64,000 bases of DNA from Oceanobacillus massiliensis str. N'diop (GCF_000285495.1 NZ_HE610977.1:654205-718204); one strand, 5' to 3'. Positions 46,272 to 56,872 are shown, counted from the first letter of the stretch. Program-made: numbers and translations. Notes: a model not told the origin generated them from the sequence alone.

Positions 46272-47312
46272 CTATGGATAAATTGGTATTGACTGTAAAC
46301 CGAGTGTTTCTTCCCATCCATTCATTAAATTTACATTTTGTATCGCCTGACCTGCAGCCCCTTTAACCAGATTATCAATCGCAGAAATGATGATGACTCG
46401 ATTGGTTCTTTGATCGATATGAATGCCGATATCACAGAAATTACTTGCATAGACATTTTTTGTGGTCGGGAAAGTTCCTTCCTTATGAATTCGTACAAAG
46501 GGATGATTCTCATAATAGGCACGATAAAGCTGAATCAATTCTTCTTCAGTTGTTGCTTTTGTCAGTTGTCCATACATCGTACAGATGAGTCCTCTGGTCA
46601 TTGGTATAAGATGGGGCGTAAATGCCACTTTCACCGGAGACTCTGCTTTCTCTGTTAAGTATTGCTCTATTTCCGGAATATGCTGATGCTTACCGATTTT
46701 ATAGGCAGTTATATTTTCATTTGTCCCTGAATAGTGCGTGTTCTCTGTGAGAGTTCTTCCTGCTCCAGACACACCCGTTTTTCCGTCAATAATAATTCCT
46801 TTCCCTGCTATTATCTTGTGTTCCAATGCAGGAATCAGTCCTAGTAAGGCCGAAGTCGGAAAACATCCTGGGTTTGAGATGATATTAGCCCGCCTGATTT
46901 GTTCCGGGTAAATCTCCGATAAGCCATAGACTGCTTTGTCGATTAATTCCTGTGGCGCCGGTTCCTTTTGATACCAGAACTCATAGTCGGATATAGAAGA
47001 CAGCCGCAAGTCCCCCGAAAGATCGACACATTGTATATTGGAATCAATCAATTGAGGAATGATATCTTTCGCTATTCCTGCTGGAGTAGCCAGAAAAAGG
47101 ACATCCACTTCTTCTTTTAATCTTTCAATCTGTAACGCTTGCATTGGTTCCTCAATAAAATCGGTTAGGTGCGGATAAATAGAAGCAATTTGTTCCCCAT
47201 ACTGCGAATGAGACAGTATCTTTTTGACTTGCAGCTTTTCATGCATTTGCAGAAGCCGTATCAGTTCAATTGCACCATACCCCGTTCCCCCGATAATACC
47301 TACCTTCTTCAA
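46272..47312 (-). CDS. argC: N-acetyl-gamma-glutamyl-phosphate reductase
   Basis: From the TTG at 47312 the protein has 346 residues, like other ArgC proteins. The N-terminal KKVGIIGGTGYGAIELIRLL binds NADP, SNPGCFPTSALLGLIPAL holds the catalytic Cys, and FTPHLIPMTRGLICTMY follows. The frame opens at an ATG at 47348 without a Shine-Dalgarno; AAAGGGCGG six bases before the TTG supports the shorter form. It is the first gene of the arginine operon. Confidence 0.93.
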   Translation of the reverse strand: MKKVGIIGGTGYGAIELIRLLQMHEKLQVKKILSHSQYGEQIASIYPHLTDFIEEPMQALQIERLKEEVDVLFLATPAGIAKDIIPQLIDSNIQCVDLSGDLRLSSISDYEFWYQKEPAPQELIDKAVYGLSEIYPEQIRRANIISNPGCFPTSALLGLIPALEHKIIAGKGIIIDGKTGVSGAGRTLTENTHYSGTNENITAYKIGKHQHIPEIEQYLTEKAESPVKVAFTPHLIPMTRGLICTMYGQLTKATTEEELIQLYRAYYENHPFVRIHKEGTFPTTKNVYASNFCDIGIHIDQRTNRVIIISAIDNLVKGAAGQAIQNVNLMNGWEETLGLQSIPIYP

Positions 47313-47350
47313 TGGATTCCGCCCTTTCATAAGTTTCGAATTATTCATTA

Positions 47351-47412
47351 TTATAGTGATACACGTTCATTTATGCAAGTATATTTATTAAAAAATATTT
47401 ATAAATATACAT
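47351..47412 (-). promoter_or_regulatory. Arginine operon promoter and candidate ArgR operator
   Basis: On the minus strand TTGCAT (47374-47379) and TATAAT (47351-47356) are 17 bases apart. Just upstream is a cluster of AT-rich repeats including the palindrome ATATTTATAAATAT (47396-47409) and a second TATATTTAT, resembling tandem ArgR (ARG) boxes. The promoter is clear; the operator assignment is tentative. Confidence 0.6.
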
Positions 47413-47502
47413 TAATGACAAGAAAATAACTCCATTTAATTATAAAACACGTATAAATAATGCATAAAAAATGATGCTTTTAGTGAACTGTTTTTTCCAA
47501 AT

Positions 47503-47539
47503 AAAAAAGATAGTTCGCCAGCATTGCAGCGAACTATCT
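47503..47539 (-). terminator. Intrinsic terminator after the alpha/beta hydrolase gene
   Basis: AGATAGTTCGC and GCGAACTATCT form an 11-bp stem followed by TTTTTTATT on the minus strand. Confidence 0.9.
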
Positions 47540-47590
47540 CATAAATGATATATTTTAAAGAAGGCACGTTTCCTTTTGGTTCTATTTGAA

Positions 47591-48547
47591 TTAATCGATA
47601 TATTTGTCCAGGAATGCATTTAGATTTTTAATATATTTTGCTTTATCTTTAACGAAAGATTCCCCATGATTGGCACCTTCGAATATCACAAGCTCAGCAT
47701 CACTTTTCGTATTTTCATATAGTTCCTTTGCCATCGAAGTAGGTACGAATGTATCACCGTCTCCATGTATATAGAGAATTGGAATATCCGTTTTGCTTAC
47801 CTGGTCCATTGCAGAGGCTTCTTTCAGCGTATATCCTGCCCTGAAATTCGTTACCATACCCGTAGTTGGAAGAATAGGAACAGCCGGAAGATGGAACATT
47901 CGATCAAGCTGATAGGAGAACAGTTCATAAACCCCTGAATATGGACTATCGGCTACAATTGCCTTCACATTTTCAGGCAGTTCTTCACCACTGGCCATCA
48001 GAACAGTTGCTGCCCCCATCGATACGCCGTGCAGTATAATTTCCGCATCCGGATTCTGTTTCACGATTCGTTCTATCCAGTCCACATAATCCAATCGGTC
48101 ATGCCATCCAAATCCAATATAATCGCCTTCACTTTGTCCATGACCGCGAAGATCGGCAGTAAACATGTTATATCCTAGCTCTTCATAATAATATTGACCA
48201 AACAAGGACATATCATTGGCACGTCCCAAATATCCATGGGCGAAGACTACTACTTTATTTGTAGGTTCTTCAGCCTCAAGATAATCCCCTTTTAAGTTCA
48301 ACCCATCGAAGGACTCCATTTCCCATAACTCGAAATCCTGTGCTGCCGACCAGTCTCGCCAATCTCCTTCAAGCAATTCATCCATTGTTTCAGCTGAAAC
48401 CTCCAGATCAGCATTGCCGGTCAAGAAATCTTTAACATTTCGTTCGATTGCCAGGTTGTAAAAGTAAAAACCTGCAATTACATCTATAATCAAGAGAACC
48501 CCGATCAGTCCCGCTGTGATTTTTTTCCATTTATTTTTTCTTTTCAC
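47591..48547 (-). CDS. Membrane-anchored alpha/beta hydrolase (YqkD-like)
   Basis: The 318-residue protein has a basic start and one transmembrane segment (about 10-30), then an alpha/beta hydrolase domain: VVFAHGYLGR (oxyanion region), nucleophile Ser in HGVSMGAAT, acid in HGDGDTFVP and His in GANHGES. It is probably an extracytoplasmic esterase or peptidase-like enzyme; the substrate is unknown. The start is GTG at 48547 behind AAGGGG. Similarity to B. subtilis YqkD is from memory. Confidence 0.82.
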   Translation of the reverse strand: MKRKNKWKKITAGLIGVLLIIDVIAGFYFYNLAIERNVKDFLTGNADLEVSAETMDELLEGDWRDWSAAQDFELWEMESFDGLNLKGDYLEAEEPTNKVVVFAHGYLGRANDMSLFGQYYYEELGYNMFTADLRGHGQSEGDYIGFGWHDRLDYVDWIERIVKQNPDAEIILHGVSMGAATVLMASGEELPENVKAIVADSPYSGVYELFSYQLDRMFHLPAVPILPTTGMVTNFRAGYTLKEASAMDQVSKTDIPILYIHGDGDTFVPTSMAKELYENTKSDAELVIFEGANHGESFVKDKAKYIKNLNAFLDKYID

Positions 48548-48708
48548 ATCGATGCCCCTTCCACCTCTTTACATGTGTAATAGTACTCTATCATACTATT
48601 ATACTAGAAATTGGCTTTTATATGGCATCCATGTTATGGAATTTTACTAAGCAAGCGGGCAGACTATTTTGGAAGCCCATTCATCGAAACGAAACCAGTT
48701 AAACAGCC

Positions 48709-48845
48709 TCGGCCGATTTCCGCTCCGGGCAGTCGCTTTCCGCGGCGGGCGCTCTCAGCTTCCTCGGAAGAAACCCACTTCCTGCGGGATCTTCACCTGT
48801 TGCTTTTCCCACTGGAGTCGACTTCCCTGCGCTCCAATCAATCAG
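48709..48845. repeat. GC-rich repeat module A, copy 2
   Basis: This 137-base segment is about 95% identical, inverted, to 34332-34469 (roughly six differences). It contains GTCGCTTTCCGCGGCGGGCG and several partial palindromes. The open frames across it are products of its composition. Confidence 0.9.
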
Positions 48846-48890
48846 CTTAACAATTGAATATCAGTAAATCGATTCAGACAAACAAATCAT

Positions 48891-48945
48891 AGCGGAGGAA
48901 ATACACGGAGACTCCTGCGGGAAATTGAAGTGTACTTCCGGAGTG
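48891..48945. repeat. Short module B (deleted centre)
   Basis: AGCGGAGGAAATACAC...CTCCTGCGGG is followed directly by GTGTACTTCCGGAGTG. Compared with the full module at 49008-49132 the centre is missing, leaving both ends of the inverted repeat. Confidence 0.8.
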
Positions 48946-49007
48946 GGATAAAGCTATTCATCAAATCACATCGAATATCAGTAATTTGATTTCAGAAAGC
49001 CAATTCA

Positions 49008-49132
49008 AGCGGAGGAAATTCACGAAGACTCCTGCGGGAAAGCGAAGACGATGAGACCCCACAGGGAGCGTTCTTTGCGAGTGAGGAGGCTCATCGCGAG
49101 CCCGCGGAAAGCGCAGTGTATTTCCGGAGTGA
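49008..49132. repeat. Full-length module B with an intact IS110 target site
   Basis: It starts AGCGGAGGAAATTCAC and ends GTGTATTTCCGGAGTG, so the ends are imperfect inverted repeats. Inside, GATGAG/CTCATC gives a second hairpin. The 14-base sequence at 49105-49118 (minus strand CACTGCGCTTTCCG) is exactly the site reconstructed at the IS110 insertion. Confidence 0.85.
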
Positions 49133-49182
49133 TGAATACCACACCATAATTTCTTTAAATAATTTACAGAGCAGCATAGTAA

Positions 49183-49329
49183 TGAGGAAATTCACTTTGT
49201 CTTTTTTGGCACTTTGGTCTGCCAGTAACGCTTCGAAGCAGGCTTCCTCGGTGCAAGGGAACAAGGAAGCAATCGCAAGTAGTAACCTGGCTTAGCGCGA
49301 GCCCGTGGAAAATGCAGTGAATTTTCACA
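49183..49329. repeat. Diverged module B with the copy 1-type centre
   Basis: GAGGAAATTCAC and GTGAATTTTC bound the module. Its centre (CGCTTCGAAGCAGG, CCTCGGTGCAAGGGA, CAATCGCAAGTAG, CTGGCTTAGC) matches the centre of copy 1 at 34118-34210 in inverted orientation. The target core is changed here (CATTTTCC). Confidence 0.82.
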
Positions 49330-49398
49330 GCACGAATAAGCACCAAGCATCACTTCTACTCCCGAAAAGGACCATTTAACAATCATACCCATTATCCC

Positions 49399-49902
49399 TT
49401 ACAAATACTGTAGAATTTTACTCCATTCCTCCACTTTCCCCTCAAATGTTTTCGTATATCTGCCAGGAATCGGACTCGTGGAGGGCAGTTTTGCCACTTC
49501 CGCCTTGGCAAGTTGATCTAATGGGAAATTTTTCTTGAATGTCTGATAAGATTTCGTACCATTACAGGCGATTAGCTGAATCGATGGGTATGCTTGAAGT
49601 AATCCCATTATGTCGTTTGGTTCTTCCTCTTTTATGCTTGCATCAAGGCTTCCTTTGCGATAACACGAACCAATTGAATCCCAAAGGGCTATTCCTTGCC
49701 TTTTTATAAACTTGATTTTCTCATCATAATCCTCTATTGGATCTTCCTGAAATAATTCAAATAGTATCATCCAAAAATGATTTCTCGGATTTCCATAATA
49801 TTCATTTTTGGCAAGTGACATTCCGCCAGGCATTGAGCCAAGAATAAGCACCTTTGGCACATCAGGCAAAACCGGTGGAAATGACTTTAATTTTTCATCC
49901 AA
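49399..49902 (-). CDS. Uracil/hypoxanthine-DNA glycosylase superfamily protein
   Basis: The 167-residue protein has LILGSMPGGMSLAKNEYYGNPRNHFW (motif 1 region of small DNA glycosylases, here family 6-like), LWDSIGSC and a C-terminal KLPSTSPIPGR. Such enzymes remove deaminated bases, often deoxyinosine. The start is TTG at 49902 with GGAGG seven bases upstream. It lies next to the repeat array and upstream genes are on the same strand. Confidence 0.8.
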   Translation of the reverse strand: MDEKLKSFPPVLPDVPKVLILGSMPGGMSLAKNEYYGNPRNHFWMILFELFQEDPIEDYDEKIKFIKRQGIALWDSIGSCYRKGSLDASIKEEEPNDIMGLLQAYPSIQLIACNGTKSYQTFKKNFPLDQLAKAEVAKLPSTSPIPGRYTKTFEGKVEEWSKILQYL

Positions 49903-49949
49903 GACAATTCCTCCTTCAACACATCTTAAGCAATTCCTAGTAATCGTCT

Positions 49950-50510
49950 TTATATTTCTACTTCCTTTATTATTCTGGCTGGATTTCCGCCTACTACCGT
50001 GTTTTGCGGAACGTCCTTTGTCACGACAGCACCCGAAGCAATCACTGCATTACTCCCGATTGTTACTCCCGGATTAATGATGGCTCCCCCGCCAATCCAG
50101 ACATTGTCACCGATTAAGACTGGTTTTCCATATTCAATACCAGCGTTCCTCTTCTCTGGATTCAATGGATGGGTAGCCGTGTAAATATGGACGCCTGGTG
50201 CCATGAAGCAGTTATCTCCGATCTTCACTTGACATACATCCAAAATCACACAATTAAAATTGGCATAGAAATTCTCACCGACATGACAATTGTATCCATA
50301 ATCACAACGAAAGCTAGGTTCGATGTACAGCTCTTCACCAGTCGAACCAAACAGGTCCTTGAGCATTTTCTTGCGTATACCTGTCTCTTCCTCTGTCGTC
50401 AGGTTAAATAACCTCGTTGCTTTCCTTGCTTGTAATCGGTCTGCTACCAATTCAGGATCGGCAGGATTATAAATCTCACCGTCTATCATTTTTTGTTTTT
50501 CTGACTTCAT
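49950..50510 (-). CDS. maa: Maltose O-acetyltransferase-like hexapeptide transferase
   Basis: From the ATG at 50510 the protein has 186 residues, like Maa. It has the N-terminal Mac domain ([21 protein letters not shown]) and a left-handed beta-helix with hexapeptide repeats ([33 protein letters not shown]). The active-site His is in TATHPLNP. It acetylates maltose or other sugars with acetyl-CoA. Several ATGs precede (up to 50546); GAGG supports the shorter form, but the exact start is uncertain. Confidence 0.85.
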   Translation of the reverse strand: MKSEKQKMIDGEIYNPADPELVADRLQARKATRLFNLTTEEETGIRKKMLKDLFGSTGEELYIEPSFRCDYGYNCHVGENFYANFNCVILDVCQVKIGDNCFMAPGVHIYTATHPLNPEKRNAGIEYGKPVLIGDNVWIGGGAIINPGVTIGSNAVIASGAVVTKDVPQNTVVGGNPARIIKEVEI

Positions 50511-50590
50511 CATCATTGCCTCATTTCTATCCATTTTCCACATCACTTATGATACATGATATTTCCGATAGGCATACTATAAAAAAACTG

Positions 50591-51205
50591 CTACTTAGCA
50601 GTTATGTCAATCACCTCATCGTTAAGTATACCCTGCTCCACATATGCAATAATCTTACGAGATTCCGTCTCCACTCGTTTCCGCCCATAGGAGGTTTGAA
50701 ACCAATTGTCTTCCCTAGTATACATATCATTAACAGCACATAAAGAATATTCTATCCATGGCGGCATATATGTCTTTAAAGATAGGTGCATTCTTCGCAT
50801 ATGTATATTGGTTGTTACGACAATTATCCTTTCTATATTGTGCAGACCCAGCCCACGATCGAGCACAAGCAAGGAAGCGAGAACATTTTCCTTTGTATGC
50901 AGAGAAACATCCTCTACAAATATAGCCTTATCGGGCACACCCTGTTCGATTGCTTTTTCACGAAGCAGCTCCGCTTCGCACATATTCGCACCATCCCAGA
51001 CGACTCCACCTGAAAACAATAGTTTCTTTGCCCTCCCGGCATGGTATAGCTGTATTGCTTTCGGCAAGCGATATATGACGGCCTTGCTGCTTCCAGGAAC
51101 GAAAATGCAATCCCCCATCTTGTGATCATCTTCCGTACTCCCATACAGTAGTTCTGTCATCTGCAGATCTGTTAGCTTATCGGGCTGCAACTCTGAAATT
51201 TTCAT
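50591..51205 (-). CDS. YdcF/DUF218-family protein
   Basis: The 204-residue protein has the DUF218 pattern: CIFVPGSSK near the start, AGRAKKLLFSGGV, and VSLHTKENVLAS with IIVVTTNIHMRRM. It lacks the membrane segments of the larger SanA/ElyC-like relatives, so it is probably cytosolic. The function is unknown; some members bind SAM. CGGGGGG precedes the ATG. It may be co-transcribed with the acetyltransferase downstream. Confidence 0.8.
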   Translation of the reverse strand: MKISELQPDKLTDLQMTELLYGSTEDDHKMGDCIFVPGSSKAVIYRLPKAIQLYHAGRAKKLLFSGGVVWDGANMCEAELLREKAIEQGVPDKAIFVEDVSLHTKENVLASLLVLDRGLGLHNIERIIVVTTNIHMRRMHLSLKTYMPPWIEYSLCAVNDMYTREDNWFQTSYGRKRVETESRKIIAYVEQGILNDEVIDITAK

Positions 51206-51324
51206 CGGTTCCCCCCGTTTTAGTGAACTTGAGCGAAATACTTCTCTCCATTAGTAAAAAGGACACTTTGAATGTGAATAACAATCCATAGAGTTTATTT
51301 TACATAAATCATTTTTCCTTTTAT

Positions 51325-51714
51325 TCACTCACTTCTTTCATCTGCTCTTTCTTTTTTTATATTCTTTACTTTATCGATGAGAAGATTTATATACTGTGGT
51401 GTCTTCTTTAGGTAAGTCCATGCGTCTAAAAAGATAAACCACCAAGCAATCAGATATAGATGTGCCATAACTATAAATACTGCCAAGTAGCTGCCTGTGC
51501 GGAACTCGGCAATGATGTATTGAAATTCATTCAAGCCCTCTGTCCTGCTGACGCCGTACACAAAAGAAACAAGCGGAACCAGCAGTGAAAATATAATGGT
51601 AATGGCTGCCAGCGGACTGTACACTTGACGTACCCAATTTATGATTCCGCTGCTGAGTGTAAGTAAAATATAAATACAGTAAATAATCCAGAACCAATTT
51701 GGTAAAGTTTCCAA
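51325..51714 (-). CDS. Small membrane protein with three helices
   Basis: The 129-residue protein has three hydrophobic segments (about 5-27, 34-56, 74-99) and a charged, Lys/Glu-rich C-terminus ending RADERSE. The start is TTG at 51714 with GGAGG eight bases upstream. I do not recognise the family. Confidence 0.7.
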   Translation of the reverse strand: METLPNWFWIIYCIYILLTLSSGIINWVRQVYSPLAAITIIFSLLVPLVSFVYGVSRTEGLNEFQYIIAEFRTGSYLAVFIVMAHLYLIAWWFIFLDAWTYLKKTPQYINLLIDKVKNIKKERADERSE

Positions 51715-51907
51715 TGTCTATTCCTCCAATTATTTCTTCACAATTATTAATTCGGCAAAAAGATGAATCATCCTGCATGAGGGCGCTATATTTCTTAACG
51801 GTCTATACAAACACGTGGAATTTCATTATATTTTCATCATATTATAAGATTTTCTGTTATGATAGTCTATAAGTTTATTAACTATTGAAAAATTTCGGGG
51901 TGAGTTC

Positions 51908-52864
51908 ATGAAAGCAATACTCATTGGCATATTGGGAGCCTTGTTTTTTTCCGTAACCTTCGTGTTAAACAGATCAATGGAATTAGATGGTGGAAGCTGG
52001 GTATGGAGTGCATCGTTAAGATACATATTTATGCTGCCGATTCTGTTTATAATACTTGGCACTAAAAACATCAAACCTGTTATGGAGCAATTGAAGGCTC
52101 AGCCGTCACAATGGATTGTATGGAGTACTGTCGGGTTTGGTTTATTTTATGCTCCACTCACATTCGCAACCATTTATGGACCCGGATGGCTTGTAGCTGC
52201 CACGTTCCAGCTTACGATTATAGCAGGGTCTTTGCTTGTACCGTTTTTGAATAAAAAACAGAAACAGCATATTCCCTTGCAAAGTATGCTTATCTCTCTG
52301 ATTATCCTCGCTGGTGTAATGATGATGCAGCTGGAGCATGCTACAACAGTTCCTGCCATTACTGTTATTCTATGCGTTGTTCCCATTATCATTTCCGCAT
52401 TTGCCTATCCACTCGGTAATCGCAAAATGATGATGCATGTAAGAGGAGAATTGAATACTGTTCAGCGAATACTTGGTATGACGCTAGCTTCTATGCCCTT
52501 TTGGGTTCTGCTTTCCATATATGGTCTAGCAACATTTGGATTACCGAGTTTAAATCAAATCATCCAAACATTCATTGTTGCTGTTTCTTCTGGAATTATC
52601 GCTACATTCTTATTTTTTTATGCTACTGAAATGGTGCATAACGATAATCAGAAATTAGCCGGTGTCGAGGCGACACAATCTGGTGAAGTAGTATTTGCAT
52701 TAGCCGGGGAAATCTTAATCCTTAGTGCTCCATTGCCAAGTACTGTATCTTTTTTGGGAATGGGACTCGTTATCTTTGGAATGATCCTGCATAGTATTGT
52801 TTCTGCTTTAGGGAACCGTAAAAAAATCGCTATCTATCAAAAGATCAAACAGAAAAACGGATAG
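51908..52864 (+). CDS. DMT-superfamily multidrug resistance transporter (EmrE-like, ten helices)
   Basis: The 318-residue membrane protein has about ten hydrophobic segments, beginning LIGILGALFFSVTFVLNRSM, and belongs to the drug/metabolite transporter superfamily, in a group often labelled multidrug resistance efflux transporter. The substrate is unknown. GGGGTGAG stands just before the ATG. The nucleotidyltransferase gene follows 32 bases later and may share its transcript. Confidence 0.8.
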   Translation: MKAILIGILGALFFSVTFVLNRSMELDGGSWVWSASLRYIFMLPILFIILGTKNIKPVMEQLKAQPSQWIVWSTVGFGLFYAPLTFATIYGPGWLVAATFQLTIIAGSLLVPFLNKKQKQHIPLQSMLISLIILAGVMMMQLEHATTVPAITVILCVVPIIISAFAYPLGNRKMMMHVRGELNTVQRILGMTLASMPFWVLLSIYGLATFGLPSLNQIIQTFIVAVSSGIIATFLFFYATEMVHNDNQKLAGVEATQSGEVVFALAGEILILSAPLPSTVSFLGMGLVIFGMILHSIVSALGNRKKIAIYQKIKQKNG

Positions 52865-52896
52865 CTTGACTGTAATTCATTAATGAGGTGTGACAG

Positions 52897-53466
52897 ATGA
52901 AACTGGAGAATGAAAAGGATATTATTCAATTAGTAATGAATGATCAACAAATGATGGACATATTAAAAACAGCCAGCACATTGGAATTACCCGATTGGTG
53001 GATTTGTGCAGGTTTTGTCCGCTCCAAAATATGGGATACATTGCATGGATTCCAAAAGCGTACGGCATTAGGGGATGTCGATCTCATTTATTTTGATAAT
53101 CTGAATATAAATGAAACAGATGAAAAACGATTGGAAAAATTGCTCTTTGAGGTAATGCCTGAAGTTCCTTGGTCTGTTAAAAATCAAGCAAGGATGCACT
53201 TGAAAAATAATCTTAATCCATACACAAGCAGCACCGATGCCATCTCGAAGTTTACGGAGACCGCAACAGCTTTGGGAGTTAAACTGGATCAAACGGGAAA
53301 TATCCTTTTAACCGCACCGCACGGAATAGACGACGTTCTCCAATTGATTGTGCGCCCTACACCACTATTCAGGGATTCGGCGGAGCTGCTTAAAATCTAT
53401 AACAAACGATTGGCCGAAAAGAACTGGAGCAATACATGGCATAGGCTTACCTTTAAAAATAAATAG
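52897..53466 (+). CDS. Nucleotidyltransferase-like protein (DUF925/NTP_transf_6)
   Basis: The 189-residue protein has WICAGFVRSKIWD followed by GDVDLIYFD, the divergent nucleotidyltransferase fold motif with the Asp-x-Asp metal site, and the family's C-terminal LIVRPTPLF. The biological role is unknown. GAGGTG precedes the ATG. Confidence 0.82.
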   Translation: MKLENEKDIIQLVMNDQQMMDILKTASTLELPDWWICAGFVRSKIWDTLHGFQKRTALGDVDLIYFDNLNINETDEKRLEKLLFEVMPEVPWSVKNQARMHLKNNLNPYTSSTDAISKFTETATALGVKLDQTGNILLTAPHGIDDVLQLIVRPTPLFRDSAELLKIYNKRLAEKNWSNTWHRLTFKNK

Positions 53467-53502
53467 AGGGAAGGCGTACAATGTGCGACGCTTTCCCTCT
53501 TC
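53465..53502. terminator. Terminator between the nucleotidyltransferase and pbuX genes
   Basis: AGAGGGAAGGCGT and ACGCTTTCCCTCT form a near-perfect 13-bp stem. The two genes converge on it; T-runs are short on both sides. Confidence 0.7.
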
Positions 53503-53512
53503 CTGCTCCTAT

Positions 53513-55407
<1,895 letters not shown>

Positions 55408-55420
55408 TCAAAATCAAAAA

Positions 55421-55478
55421 TAAAAAAGCCCGAAAATAGACTTCTACCATGACCATGATAAAAGCATATTTCCGAGCT
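55421..55478 (-). terminator. Riboswitch-controlled terminator of xpt-pbuX
   Basis: On the minus strand AGCTCGGAAATA and TATTTTCGGGCT pair (with G-U pairs), followed by TTTTTTA, about 25 bases before the xpt start. It is the expression platform of the aptamer upstream. Confidence 0.85.
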
Positions 55479-55542
55479 TAAAAGACGAAAATAAATAAAA
55501 TGATTCCACCAGTAATCCGGCGTCCTCACATTGTTGCACTGC

Positions 55543-55613
55543 TTTTCATAGTCGGTTCATTTACGGCAAACCGGTAGAAACTTGCAGGCCATATCCCTGC
55601 GATTATATGAAAA
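55543..55613 (-). promoter_or_regulatory. Guanine-sensing purine riboswitch aptamer
   Basis: The minus strand carries the purine riboswitch core: P1 TTTTCATA/TATGAAAA, then ATAATCGC, GGATATGGCC, the junction GTTTCTACC, CCGTAAA and GACTATG. The base equivalent to position 74 is C (GACTATG), which specifies guanine/xanthine-type ligands rather than adenine. When ligand is bound, transcription should stop at 55421-55478. Confidence 0.95.
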
Positions 55614-55826
55614 TTCATTATTAGAATGTTATTAGTATAGCATGTCATATTTTAAAAACAAGCCGATTGATAAAGTTGAATCATTCAAATAATTTAGAGA
55701 AGGTATTTTGATAGATCGTTGTTTCATCTTGCTTATAATTCACAGGCACATCTGAGATTTTCTTTACTGCATCCGTATTCTTCCGTGAGTATTATTTCCA
55801 TCAAATCAGCGGATCAGTAGCGCTTG

Positions 55827-56195
55827 CTAAATCCATTCCAAAAACTCAATTCGATTTCCAAATGGATCGTGCATATAGAATCTGCTTGCACCCGGCAGCT
55901 TCCAGTCAATCTCAAACTCGATTCCTTTGGCGGCTAAGTGAGCTTGCATTTTCTCAATATGTTTCACACAGATTGCCGGGTGCGCTTTTTTTGCAGGAAT
56001 AAAAGGGTCCTCTATCCCGATATGGATTGCCACTTTTCCTTCCTGAAACCATACGCCGCCATTTTTCTTAAGGGTGTCCGGCTTTTCCATTTCTTTAAAG
56101 CCGAGTATGTCCCTATAAAATCCGCGTGCTTCTGACTCCGATCCAACTGGTGCAGCTAATTGAATATGATCAATTCTTTCATATAGAAATTCCAT
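55827..56195 (-). CDS. VOC-family (glyoxalase/dioxygenase-like) protein
   Basis: From the ATG at 56195 the protein has 122 residues with the VOC fold: RIDHIQLAAP near the start (metal ligand His), GFYRDILGFKEMEKP, VAIHIGIEDP and the C-terminal YMHDPFGNRIEFLEW (Glu ligand). The activity is unknown. AAGGAG stands 10 bases before the ATG; the longer frame to 56324 lacks a ribosome-binding site. Confidence 0.82.
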   Translation of the reverse strand: MEFLYERIDHIQLAAPVGSESEARGFYRDILGFKEMEKPDTLKKNGGVWFQEGKVAIHIGIEDPFIPAKKAHPAICVKHIEKMQAHLAAKGIEFEIDWKLPGASRFYMHDPFGNRIEFLEWI

Positions 56196-56306
56196 CTCAA
56201 GATAACTCCTTATTGGTAGGATAGCTTTATCATATCCTTTTTCACACCATACGTATAATACAGATTTATTATCAAAACTACGTAAGAATTGCTTATCACT
56301 AAACAC

Positions 56307-56337
56307 AAAAAAACCAGCCTCCAATAACGGAAACCAG
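56307..56337 (-). terminator. Intrinsic terminator after the structured RNA region
   Basis: On the minus strand CTGGTTTCC and GGAGGCTGG pair with several G-U pairs around GTTATT, followed by a seven-T run. Confidence 0.65.
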
Positions 56338-56380
56338 TCTATTATAAATTATGTATACAGGCCACAATTGCCGTATTGTT

Positions 56381-56512
56381 ATAAAAAGTTTTAAACCACC
56401 ACTTCGCAAAGTGGGTGTTCGCAGAAACCTTCTTGTCTTCCACATCTTTGGCGGCACGACATTCCAATTTCGATGTAAAACTCCCTATACATTCATTAGA
56501 GGTTAAAACTTA
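56381..56512 (-). ncRNA. Candidate structured RNA (unassigned)
   Basis: The minus strand is closed by a long-range stem, AAGTTTTAACC (near 56501-56511) with GGTTTAAAACTT (56386-56397). Inside are ACATC/GATGT and the tight hairpin CCACTT-TGCG-AAGTGG, with conserved-looking GCCGCCAAAGATGTGG and CTGCGAACACCC. A promoter-like pair TTGTAA-17-TAATAT (56544-56572) lies upstream and a terminator downstream (56307-56337). The size and fold would fit a 6S-like RNA, but I cannot confirm a family; it could also be a structured 3' end of the sspL-csgA transcript. Confidence 0.45.
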
Positions 56513-56606
56513 ATTTAATACGTACATCGTAGCTTGTAAATTTATATTAACCTTTTTCACCTGAAATTACAATGGTAAATATTTACTATATCATGAAATA
56601 GAGACG

Positions 56607-56864
56607 CTAAAATAATAGCTCATATACCTCATTCAACTCTTTGACTCTGCTGTCATTTTGGACATTTCTTGCATAGTCGAGCTCATTTTCAAGTATCATA
56701 TCCAGGTAGCTCATCTCGTCTCCATCCAGTTCATTAACAAACTTTCCTTCGCCGGCATAATTGTTAGCTTCCAATTTGCTTAATATTTGCTGGCACATAT
56801 CACTCTCAATATAATTTGATAAAGATTCACGTAAATATCCCAGCGTATTATCGATGATTATCAC
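56607..56864 (-). CDS. csgA: Sporulation protein CsgA (sigma-G-dependent)
   Basis: The protein of 82-85 residues matches CsgA as I remember it: TLGYLRESLSN at the start, DGDEMSYLDMILENELDYA in the middle and the ending VKELNEVYELLF. CsgA is a small acidic spore protein of unknown biochemical role. The annotated GTG at 56864 lies inside the Shine-Dalgarno AAAGAGGTGAT. The ATC at 56855, at ideal spacing, aligns with the usual Met of the family, so the true start codon may be ATC. It follows sspL by 8 bases, forming a two-gene spore operon. Confidence 0.8.
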   Translation of the reverse strand: MIIIDNTLGYLRESLSNYIESDMCQQILSKLEANNYAGEGKFVNELDGDEMSYLDMILENELDYARNVQNDSRVKELNEVYELLF

Positions 56865-56872
56865 CTCTTTGC

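Noticed and set aside
48709..49329. CRISPR array
   Set aside because: The repeats are long, few, diverged and irregularly spaced, with no spacers and no cas genes.
48611..49392. Several open frames in the repeat array
   Set aside because: They coincide with repeat modules A and B, lack ribosome-binding sites and have no family likeness.
56381..56512. Firm call of 6S RNA
   Set aside because: Size and closing stem fit, but I could not confirm the central bubble or conserved bases, so it is left unassigned.
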